DNA of 64,000 nucleotides from Lepidodermella squamata (Eukaryota > Gastrotricha), in contig JBLDXI010000017.1 of the NCBI GenBank assembly GCA_047495785.1, forward strand, positions 2,852,001 through 2,916,000, in the 5' to 3' direction. The position numbers were made by a program, and so were the translations under genes. Below the pieces are notes generated by a model that saw only the letters and a program-made list of their open reading frames with translations, searched no databases and was not told where the DNA came from. Position 1 is the first letter of the stretch; the number at the start of each line of letters is the position of its first letter. Shown here in pieces: positions 10,575-20,729 of this stretch.

Positions 10575-12470
10575 CTAAAGAGAGATTCCTGCCCACTCCC
10601 GGTCGTCGTTTTTGTTGACCCGGCCGCGTATCGAAGAGTAACGACCGATGTGTTGAAAGAGATTCGGCTCAGTGAGATACGATGGCAGCGAGTGCGTCTC
10701 AGACAGTTGCCCGAACAGCATGTCATCACGAGCTTCGGCGTTTTGAATGCATCGGTTTTGTTCGAAAAATTGTATCACCTCGTCGACACTGTGCTTCGGG
10801 TACAGCACTGCAGTCATGCAGCAACTTGGCGCTGGTACCAGCGTCATGAAACGGTACGGGAAACGGGTCAGCGATTCGCTGAGACTCGAAATGATCGGCA
10901 GGTAAGTATTAGGGCGGCCCAGGGCCAGAAAGACAAGCGCAAAGAAAAACAGCCATTTAACAAAATGATAACAGTCAAACGTTTTCGCAAACATGAAGTC
11001 AATTTTGCTATGAAACGCCGAACTTCGATTATGCAGGATCTCTTTGCTAACCGAGCTTGGCGGCGGAGAACTTTTCAGCTCATCAGGTTCCGGACTGGTT
11101 CGTTTCGCCGACTTTGAATCGCCGCGAAACTCTGGCAATGACAGCATATAGGCAGCTCGGCTAAGCAGCAAAACAAGTAACGAGGCAAGAGCCGCTAAGG
11201 CTAAGAGTTGAGGCAAGCGTTCCGGCTGCAAGTTGTGATAGCCAAGAAAAACATCAGGATGGTGCAGCTTCACCATGAAAACAGGCGGACGGCCGAAAAA
11301 GTTGTCGTGGTTGCGTTTAACGTCGTCGGATCCGTATTCAAAGCGATCGATTCGGTTGATGACAAGTTCGTGAAGTTGGAAGAAGAAATCTTTGCTTGGG
11401 ACAACGTCGTCCTCGAGTACCAACATGAATCTCGACATCATTTGTTCCTGGAAGAACCTCATGCAAAACGTGTAGTCCTGCTTCTGCTTCTCGTATCTGC
11501 TGTTGTAATCAAAAGGGCCCCAAGGTCCCATTCCAGTCACCTTAAAAAATTAAAGCTTAGGAGTTAATTTTCCAAATTTTAAATCAGACTACTTACGGTT
11601 CTTTTCGGATCTTCGCATGAATTCATGTAGGTTTCTTTGTCTTTTCGGGAGACACTGCTGATTTTAAGCCGGTTCGATAGCCATCTGAACTCGTGATGCT
11701 TATCGGGATCTTCATCGACATTGCACAGAACCATTCCAACCGAAAGTGACCTTTCCCGAAATTGAGCAACAATCGGTTTCGCCATTTTTACCTCGCGGTA
11801 TTGCCGGTATTTATCAACAAGCGATGCCGCTAATTGCGTCAGGTACTGCCGCGGATCTTTGTCACCCGGCTCGCGGTATTTGTCGCGAGAATACGTTATA
11901 ATGCCAATTGTCACGTCTTTAAAGCTCCGACTTTTCAGCTCGTTGGTAATATTTTGAAAGTCGATCATAATTCGATCGAGAATGTCAATCGATTGCCGAA
12001 GCCGTTCAATATTTTCGTCAACAATTTGTTCCGTCATATTTGACCCACGAGCAATGCGTTTCAAAATCTCCGACTTTTCAGTGTACCTATTAACAAATTT
12101 GATATTAAAATATTAATGACTTTCAATTCCGGGCTTACTCGCTCGAGTCGAACATTTCCTTGTACAGCGTGTTGGTGACTCCCATAGATATGAACGGAAG
12201 TATCAGCCCGAAGGTTAGAATATAAATTACAACAGTTCGAAACGACGGAATAACGAGGCGTAAATTTCGCGGATGTAAAAGCAGCGCGAAAATTTCTCCG
12301 AGTTCCGGCCATTCGGCGATCCACTCGCCAACTTGTGTCACGAAAAATTTAACTTCATGCTTGAGTGATAACAGCATCCATTTCAAGCGGTACACGAACT
12401 GGCAGACGGCGGTGAAAAACAGCGACAGAAAGACTTGGGCATTTGAGCGGGCGAAGATGTTAGATCTCAT
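10575..12470 (-). CDS. PGAP4: PGAP4-like GPI-glycan glycosyltransferase, copy 1
   Basis: Exons 12470-12139, 12086-11597 and 11540-10575 join into 595 aa. PGAP4 (TMEM246) is a Golgi transferase that adds a GalNAc side chain to the GPI-anchor core; its GT-A fold is interrupted by two tandem membrane helices. The same plan is visible: an N-terminal membrane helix (VVIYILTFGLILPFISMGV), a first catalytic half, an acidic metal/sugar-nucleotide motif VLEDDVVP, then paired hydrophobic segments (LLALAALASLLVLLL and WLFFFALVFLALGRPN), then the conserved LVPAPSCC block and the C-terminal NLFQHIGRYSSIRG. This copy is the longest and most diverged of the four and points away from the other three. Frame is open upstream of 12470, but this is a reasonable ATG just ahead of the family-like region, so the exact start is uncertain. 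Confidence 0.82.
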
Positions 12471-15138
12471 GTCTTGATTACCCGTTGAATACAAAAAATT
12501 GATGTCATAATAGACTATAAACCATCTATTGAAAAAAATGATGATCAATGAAGGGTAGAAAATTTCTGGCGAGGCACCGAGAAAGTAGATATTTGTTTGC
12601 AGAGAAAAGAAATAATATTTATGCTTCACGGGCTGACGTGTCATGATACCCACCTGTCTGATGATTACTACGAGAGTCTTCAAGAGTGTGAGTGAAAATG
12701 TGTGCTGAATGACACCGCTTACAGGTATTCCCCACGTTGTGTAGTAGTAATAACGTATGAGTAATATTTACTACGCCTGCTTTTAGTGTTGGTCGCTGGC
12801 GCGCGCGCTCTCTCTCTCTCTCCTGAAAACAAACAAAACGATGTTGTAGACATATTAAATAAATGGAAGCAGTCTTCAATGCCGCGACCAACTACTGCTG
12901 TGACAATGCCAGCAGGTCTGACGCAGTTTCTCTAGGTAAGTATATAGAGCTTAGAGGTAAGCTTATCTATGCCAGAATTTGGTCTTTTCGCATTAAAAAC
13001 ACCGAAACACTGCGCAAGCGCGTACGCAAAATTAAATCTGCCCTCCAATATTATTGCACGTCCATTGCGGTGAAACAGTGAGACAACAATAGCGATTGCC
13101 GCGCTGGCGTTTCGGCGTTCATCGGCGCTTGCGTTGCCGCAGCTTTTAGGTGGCTAAATACAATTTAGAAACACCGCACCGGCGATGGTCAAGTATAAAT
13201 AATAACGCGTATATTATATATTGTCTTCTTCGCCTTGTACGCTAACTCGGTGTTTGCGTGAGCGAGGAGGATGCTCAGGCGGTGTTCTCCACGATAATTG
13301 CAAGAGACAATACTAACTATATAAATAAAGCGTTGTTGCTAAGGCCGTCAACAACACAAGCACGGCTGAACGGGCTTCAACAAAGCCGCAATATTAGCGC
13401 AAACCAACAACGCAAGGTGAAAAATGCAATCGAAAAGTTATTATCTCAACGCGCTCAGTAATTTTTTTATTATTTTCATTATTGATTAGTAAGTGTTGCT
13501 TAAGCAGTTGCGGAACCTCGCCTTATCATAACATTATCGCCATGCTCCTAGTAAAACAAATGCTAAGAACAATAATAATTTCAATAAGCACGAAGGCACC
13601 CATGCCGAGATTAGTGTCACGATTTGAAAACAACATGACCGCTATATAATGTGAAATATTACAATATAACCGAATATAATGTAAAATATTTCCGTCTTTT
13701 CTCTCCGTCATCTCTGAAGATTTGCATTTTCGTCAAATTCACACCCATGACAGACGTTCTCCTTTAATAATAGTATTATAACAGACTTGCTTTTTGATCG
13801 GCGTCCGATATAGTCGATCATCTTCATCGAGTTACGATGCGCTCTCTGGGCCTTAAATTTGTTACTATCAGCGCAAATATTTCTCATGATTGCATTATAA
13901 ATTATTATAACAACCCGTGCTAATGAGCTACCCGAGCAAATAATAATAGAAGCGCTATATGAGCAATATTCCTCCCGTCGGTACACATCATTGTTATAGT
14001 AAATTGCGGCAAAAAGCGCATCAGGGCGGCCCGCCTTGTGCCGTCACATGACGCCGCGCGGCCTTCTGCGCGCACGAGAGTGAACGACATTTTTCACAAC
14101 CCTCGGCGCGACACTTTGTTGTTATAGCGTGTACAGGTTTATTTCTGCAATACACGCTTTCATTCACAAAGCCAGACTAATTCATCGGCCTTACGTTGCA
14201 TGTACCTGCGTATCAGGCTGCTGTGGCACTTGAGCGTAGTCGCGAATATCTGAACCAAGACACACATAAATATTGTATTTTGTTTCGCTGCGATCCCCAG
14301 AGACGACTACTACATATTCTACCATAATGCGTATTTTATTCATGAATGAAACTAGGTACTTATATGTGCTGTATTCATTCCATAATATAGGACCACATAT
14401 TTATCATACAACGGTGTATTTCGTAAGAATACACCATACTCATACTGTTAAAGCATTTATTGAGGTATTTTTCGTAATTTTTACGTTGTTCTCAGTGCTT
14501 GTGTATTACTGCATAGCAGCAGTAAAAAGCCGCCTCTTGGCAACAAACAAAGCCAAAAAGTAAAACTAGCTCCTAAGCGCACACTTCCTGATAATATTAG
14601 CCCTATATATGGTCAATATATATTATATTTTATATCACTATTAGGATAATATTAGTCCGCGTGGCGTGCCTCTGATGACCGAAACGTCACACGCTTTATT
14701 ATTATTAGGCGTAACGATCGATAATTTACCTGCCTAGCCACTGCCGCATATTCGATCGCGATGGCAATGATCCTAAATACAGCATGCGAAGGCTTTTTGT
14801 ATTCTCATCAAGTTTATTCCTAGGTATATAATAGGAATGTGTTCGTCGTATAGCATTTCCCCCAAGATTTGTCAAAAGTAGGAAAGGGCAAACGCTGTTG
14901 AACTTAGCTATGTAGCGTTAAAGGAAATCTTGAATGCTTGTAGAACTGAAGACTTGAGTCTAGTTATGTATCTAGTAGGCTTTATAAAGGAAATATTAGT
15001 TTTTATTAAAAAATTCCATCTTAAAATAATATTTCGATTCTATAAATTTACCTATATAGGAAAAGGCTGTTAAAATGTTACTTTCACACAGTGTTCCAAA
15101 ATTAAGCTGATGACTTCTGTCATGCCGTAAGCTATTAA
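12471..15138. other. Intergenic region between divergent PGAP4 copies 1 and 2
   Basis: About 2.7 kb, mostly AT-rich. It contains a pure CT run near 12809-12823 and a TATAAATA at about 13194. Open frames such as 13258-13461 (+) start without an ATG and show no recognisable domain, and the frame at 14273-14563 is low-information. As the head-to-head space between paralogues it probably contains their promoters. Confidence 0.45.
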
Positions 15139-16721
15139 ATGCTGCGAACTATCGGCGCAGATTCGATAGTGCGTTGCTGTTGTCTGCCAGTTCGATGTTG
15201 CCGGCTCGGTTGCAGTCTAACAAAGACTTGCTTATCTCGAACGCGCCAATGCTTGCCTATTGCAGCCCGACTAGCATACAAAATCGTTCGATCTCGTCTT
15301 TTCATCGCAATTGCCCTGTCGATACTGGCGATATTCGGCCTTTCACGCTTCATGTCATTCACGTTTTTTCACTACTTCACAATATTCGATGGCGTGACGA
15401 TGAAAGTGGCCGACACTGAGACTATGGCTTTGCTGACCCAGCAGAATAATCAACGGGTGTTAAGAGCTCATAATCATTTAACGACATACAATTCAAGCAA
15501 ACCGAAAAAGAAACTTATCCAACTGTTGAAACCGGGCCCTGCTAAAGATTTAGCTATCACTATTGTGACTATTGACCGCATACAGTACTCGATCTCAACG
15601 CGGCCCCGGTATTTCACGCAAACGGTGTCACGGTTGTTGCGGGAACTCGAAGAATATTACGCCGACGAACTTTCAGAAGAACCAAACCGTGAGAAAGTTA
15701 CCAAGCCGGTGCGACAAAAGTTGAACATCGAACTTATTTTCTGTTCCGTCGACATTCTACCGTTCATCAACGATGAACTTGGATATGTTGCCAATGTGAC
15801 CACGATTGAGACATTAAGGCGGTTCACCTACGGCCACCCAGCCCCGCCCGGGTATATACAGCTCATAAATAGATACGAACGCGAAAAGCAGGACTACAAT
15901 TACTGCCTAAACAGCTCTTTCCACTTACCAGCTCACAATGGAGAAAATCCAGGGTAAATTAAAACACTTCAAATGCAATAAAAATTATTATAATTTGTTC
16001 ATATTTCTATAGCTATGTTTTGCTGCTGGAAGATGATGCTCCGCCCATCTCGAATTATTTTCAATTAATAGAAGACCTGATACGGAACAGGCTTGATCGC
16101 CACAGTTATGGCTCTGGTGCTGCCAGCGATTCGGCCGCTCAAATTCGAGCTAATCGCGATGAATTGCTCTACATAAAATTATTCCATCCAGGAAATTTGC
16201 TAGAATTTCACTCGATTGCCCGCGAGCGTATTCCTCAACTTCTTGCGGTCGCTTTCTTCTTTGCGAGTTTTGCGTGGTTCATTTACGTCTACGTCTCGCC
16301 GTTGGCCCTGCCACGACTTTCACCGGCTGTGTTTTCTTGGAAAATCTTCAGCCAAATTTTCGTTTATTTCGTCGCTATTTGCCTGGTTATCGGCCGGCCA
16401 AATATTGTCTTTCATTACCAAAATTTCATGGTCAACAACTTTGGGATAGTAACGCTAGTCCCAGCTCCGTCTTGCTGCACGCCTGCGATCCTCTACCCAG
16501 ACACGGCTGTTCCGATTGTAACTGACTACATCCAGGGCAGCAGTTGTTTCGAAGGTTTCGCTAAAGATGGCGTTCTGGACAACCTTAGAGATGGGCCATG
16601 GTCGGCTGGCCGCAGCGCTTGGCTAGTGCAACCGAATTTGCACCATCACATCGGGCAGTTCTCGGTGGTTCGAAGTCGTGAGAACGGCAATTATCGCCAA
16701 TTTCTCGGTATAGATTATTGA
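15139..16721 (+). CDS. PGAP4: PGAP4-like GPI-glycan glycosyltransferase, copy 2
   Basis: Two exons (15139-15953, 16013-16721) give 507 aa. The N-terminus is cysteine-rich, then a membrane helix around residues 50-70 (FIAIALSILAIFGLSRFMSF) is followed by the family's FTFFHYFTIFD. The intron splits a Gly codon immediately before LLLEDDAPP, the acidic metal-binding motif of the GT-A fold. Two membrane helices follow (LLAVAFFFASFAWFIYVYV; IFVYFVAICLVIGRPN), then TLVPAPSCCTPAILYP and NLHHHIGQFSVVRS. All catalytic-region landmarks shared by the four copies are intact, so the protein is likely functional in the Golgi. Which acceptor it uses cannot be read from sequence. Confidence 0.87.
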
Positions 16722-17004
16722 TTTTATTGGATCTTCGCAGCAAATAATTATCTTCATATATATATTATACACACAATGGTACCTATTTTTCTCTCGATTT
16801 GTGCACGACATTATTGTTGATGTTTGAAATTTTACAACTTTCTTAAATTAATTACGACGCTTCCAAGTAAAAAATAAAATTATTCCAGCTCTTTCGGAAT
16901 TTCGGCGCTGGTATGAGAAATGAAAAATAAAATAATAACATTCGGAAAACCGTTTGCGTCTTCAAATTAAAAAAATAAATTAAAATAATAACAAGAAAAA
17001 GGTC

Positions 17005-17077
17005 CGCCGAGACCCGGGATCGAACCAGGGACCTTTAGATCTTCAGTCTAACGCTCTCCCAACTGAGCTATCTCGGC
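17005..17077 (-). tRNA. tRNA-Phe (GAA)
   Basis: Full cloverleaf on the minus strand. The acceptor stem GCCGAGA pairs with TCTCGGC, the D-arm reads AGCTCAGTTGGGAGAGC, the anticodon loop CTGAAGA has anticodon GAA, and the T-arm CCTGG-TTCGATC-CCGGG is intact, with internal A and B box promoters. A run of five T follows the gene on the minus strand (16996-17000 as A on plus), a typical Pol III terminator. No intron. The position corresponding to the discriminator base (17005) reads G rather than the expected A. Confidence 0.93.
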
Positions 17078-17452
17078 ACTTGAAAATAAGTGGCGGGAAA
17101 ATGAACTACACTGACTAACCAATAAAGCCCGCACGCGCAGCTGATACTATGAAGTAAACTTGATATTTACTATGTGAAAGGCGTCTCAAGTCACAGGCAT
17201 GGTCTTCATCCTCTGGTTTATTCCCGAAGTCGGCGCGGGTCAAATAGAAAATTATTGTGATCGAGTTGATGCGCACGATGATCGGCATAAAAAACGCAAC
17301 GACTATTACAAGCGCTGAATCATCACATAAAACTGAATCAATCCGAGCCAATTTTTTTTTCTATGCCCATGTCAAAAATCGCCTGTTTAAGATGCGGCCT
17401 TCTGTGAATGACATGACACAGTATTCAGAAAAATTGTTCTCAAACCTAAGCC

Positions 17453-18832
17453 ATGCTTTCTCCATTTTATTGGTGCTGCAATCCTCTGAGATCGCCAATT
17501 CTCCTGGGAATAGTTGCAACTGCTGTGATAATACTCGGTTGCTCTCGGTACATGTGTTATACCGTATTTCATTACTACACCCTTTTCGATGATCAAACAT
17601 TACGAATTTCGGACTCGGCACTCAGACCCGCGATTTATGAAGAGAATCGGATCCGACTCAACAAATCCCTCCAGTACCTGGATTCCTTTCAAACGAGTGA
17701 ACGGAAGGAAAAACTTGCAACCTTAATCAAACCTTGGCCAGACAAGGATGTTTTTGTAACTATCGTTACCAAAGATAGGTTCGATGTACGCAATAACTCG
17801 AGACCTGGCTATTTCACTCAAGTAATTGCAAAGCTGCTCATGGAGCTGGAATCCTATTACAACCGAAGCCGACCAAAGTTGCAAATAGGTCTTGTAATTT
17901 GTAACGTTGATCCGATTCCTTCTCTCAACGTCGAAATGCTGAGCGTAGTCGGAAAAACAGCACTGCCTGTGATATATATTTCTGAGATTTCGGGTGCCAA
18001 TTTACCCGGCGAAACGGTTGATCGCTTTAAACGAGAGCGAATTGACTACGGGTTTTGCTTAAACGCTTCATTCAATTTCAACGTTCAAAGAAATGAAACT
18101 CCTCGGTACGTGAATATTTTCGGTTTTAAAGCATCACTTATGATTTTTTTTCCTAGCTACTTACTAGTGCACGAGGACGACGCTTTGCCAGTCAAGGGGT
18201 ATTTCTCATTTCTGGAGAACATTATTTTCAATATGATGGATAAAAAAGCTCAACACGAAGAGGCAAAATCTAGTCGAGACGAATTTCTATTTGTAAAATT
18301 GTTCCACCCTGATGCCATGCTGCCTTTTCACGCTCTCGATCCCGAGCGATTGCCGCAATTGGCGGCAGTTGGCCTTATTTTGGCTTCGATAACATTGAGC
18401 CTCAGGGCGTTGGTAGGAAAACTCTTCAAGCTCAATGCTAATCCCCTACCTCACCTCGGCCTATCGCTGAAAGTTTGGCTATATTTTACAATTTTCGCTC
18501 TGCTGCTCGGTCGGCCGAACATCGTCAGATTCCATCAAAAATTCCTCGCTAATGTTTTTGGCCTAGTGACATTCGTGCCAGCTCCGTCTTGCTGCACACC
18601 AGCGATTTTGTTTCCTGACTCGGCTATTGGCACTGTTGTTGACAGCTTGATGAATCCAATTAATACTGACGACGAAATTGCTAAAGATAAAGTTCTTGAT
18701 CGGCTGAGATTCACACCGAAACGAAGCGCTTGGTTGGTTCAGCCAAATTTGCTCGATCATATAGGATGTTTCTCAGCGGTTCGAGGTCAAGAAGATGAAA
18801 GCTTCAGGCAATATCTTGGAATTCCACTATAA
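17453..18832 (+). CDS. PGAP4: PGAP4-like GPI-glycan glycosyltransferase, copy 3
   Basis: Exons 17453-18105 and 18157-18832 join into 442 aa, the shortest copy because its N-terminus begins only about 15 residues before the membrane helix (LLGIVATAVIILGCSRYM). The 51-bp intron lies just before the acidic motif LVHEDDALP, the same place as in copies 2 and 4. It is a multiple of three with no stop, so an unspliced message would still be readable. Tandem helices (LAAVGLILASITLSLRALV; VWLYFTIFALLLGRPN), FVPAPSCCTPAILFP and NLLDHIGCFSAVRG follow. An AATAAA lies at 18849-18854, very close to the stop. Spacing to copy 4 is about 155 bp. Confidence 0.87.
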   Translation: MLSPFYWCCNPLRSPILLGIVATAVIILGCSRYMCYTVFHYYTLFDDQTLRISDSALRPAIYEENRIRLNKSLQYLDSFQTSERKEKLATLIKPWPDKDVFVTIVTKDRFDVRNNSRPGYFTQVIAKLLMELESYYNRSRPKLQIGLVICNVDPIPSLNVEMLSVVGKTALPVIYISEISGANLPGETVDRFKRERIDYGFCLNASFNFNVQRNETPRYVNIFGFKASLMIFFPSYLLVHEDDALPVKGYFSFLENIIFNMMDKKAQHEEAKSSRDEFLFVKLFHPDAMLPFHALDPERLPQLAAVGLILASITLSLRALVGKLFKLNANPLPHLGLSLKVWLYFTIFALLLGRPNIVRFHQKFLANVFGLVTFVPAPSCCTPAILFPDSAIGTVVDSLMNPINTDDEIAKDKVLDRLRFTPKRSAWLVQPNLLDHIGCFSAVRGQEDESFRQYLGIPL

Positions 18833-18987
18833 CTTTTAATTCATAAATAATAAACATTGCGCTGGTACCTTTTGTTTGGTCAGTGGAATCGTGCTGCCAT
18901 GAGAAAAATAAACGCGCACCAAAGAAGCTCAAAATAGTCACAAAAATAATTACATTTTCGTGATAATTTAACCACTCATCACGTAAA

Positions 18988-20487
18988 ATGATTCTCACTC
19001 AAAGTATCCGTAATTATTTTGGAAGAGCTTACACGTTATTAACTTGGAAATCGGTAGCTGAAGCAGCAGCGATAGCCAATCGATATTTGAGGCGGCTACC
19101 AATTTTAATATTAACATCCAACCTGTTTCTGGTGACTGCTGTCTCGATTCTCGTTATTCTCGGCTTATCGAGATTCATGTCTTTCACATTTTTTCATTAC
19201 TTCTCGATTTTCGACCCTATAACCCAGCGAATCGGGGACAACGGCACTACACTTTACTTAGTCGAGCAAAACAACGAACGTCTCCGGCAAGCCGATAAAT
19301 ATCTTTCCAACTACAGCACAAGCGTCGTTAAGCAGAAAATTTCAGATTTAATAAAACCTGGGCCAAATAAGGACATCGCAATAGTTATAATAACTATGGA
19401 ACGCTTTCAGCTATCGACTGGCTCCAGGCCCAACTACTTCACACAAACAATCGCCAAATTTTTACAAGAACTGGAGTTATATTATTCAAGTGGCGGCAAC
19501 CAACAGGACAAGCTTAATCTTGAATTGGTGACTTGTCAAGTTGATACACACCCTGAATGGAACGATGAAGTGCAGCGGGTCGAGAAGCTAACTTCCGTCT
19601 CAACTTTGAGACGTTTTGGCGAAGATAATCCCGTTTCGATAAACTATACACGGATGAACAACAGATTTGAGCGCGAGAAACAAGATTACCTGTTTTGCCT
19701 GAATTCAACCTATCATCTGCCAGACCATCAAGGAGAAAACCCAGGGTAAGAGCCTTTGAGTTGGATATTTTATTGCTTCATAACTAATTTAACCCATAGT
19801 TATGTGTTGCTCGTTGAAGACGACGCTCCTCCTATCGATGGCTATTTCAAGCTTCTCGAAAATCTTGTCAGAAATAGCTTGGACCGACGTCGATACGGAA
19901 CTTTAGAGGCCGATGAAGCGCAATCAGTGTTCAGCAATCGAAACAAAACGCTCTACGTCAAGCTTTTCCACCCCGATCACTTGTTAGAGTTTCACGCAGC
20001 GACATCGCCTGAACGCATTCCCGAACTAATAGCAATATCGTACCTAATTACTTGGCTGCTATTTTTTACTATTAGTATCTGGCGATGTCAATATCAAAAC
20101 TCTAAATTTGCCCTCTCATGGTCCAAGTTTTTCCAAGTTTTCGTATATCTAGTCATTATGCTCTTAGCTCTCGGTAGGCCGAACATATCTTTTCCAATCA
20201 AGAGGTTTCTGTCAGACTATTTAGGTATTTATACTCTGGTTCCGGCTCCCTCATGCTGTACACCATCTGTTTTGTACCCTAATACGTCAATAGAAGGAAT
20301 ATCTCATTGGATGAACGTTTTGCAAAGCGAACAAAGTTTCCCCAAGGATGGTATACTGGATTCTCTAAGAGTAGGTTCGAGCCGATTTAAACAATCTTAC
20401 CTTATTGAGCCCAACCTGCATCGCCATATCGGCCACTTCTCCGTTATTCACAACGCAGAAAACTCGAACTATCGGCATTTCATGTAA
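18988..20487 (+). CDS. PGAP4: PGAP4-like GPI-glycan glycosyltransferase, copy 4
   Basis: Exons 18988-19745 and 19800-20487 join into 481 aa. It is closest in motif content to copy 2: ILVILGLSRFMSFTFFHYFSIFD, the RPNYFTQTIAKFLQELELYY helix, FEREKQDYLFCLNS and the intron before LLVEDDAPPIDGYF. Paired membrane helices and TLVPAPSCCTPSVLYP are intact. The C-terminus stops at NYRHFM, about four residues earlier than the other copies, which end in YLGI/FLGI plus two residues, so the last turn is lost. An AATAAA is at 20520-20525. It faces AK7 tail to tail with 242 bp between stop codons. Confidence 0.87.
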
Positions 20488-20729
20488 AAATTTATTATCA
20501 TCTAGTAATTTCATTTTGGAATAAACAATAATTATAGGTCTAACATTTTATCGCATAAAATAATTGATATTACTGTTTTGTTGCCGCAATCTCTTACGGT
20601 TTTTAACAACATAAATCACATCATATGAATAGAGAAGTGCATTTCAGATATATTCTTAGAATAAAATTTGGCTCATCAACCATCGCGTTTTTCCAATGTC
20701 ACACAGCAGCAAATCTAACAAGAACCTCC

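Noticed and set aside
13258-13461. 67-codon plus-strand ORF as a small gene
   Set aside because: It begins with a non-ATG codon, lacks recognisable motifs and is in an intergenic promoter-like area.
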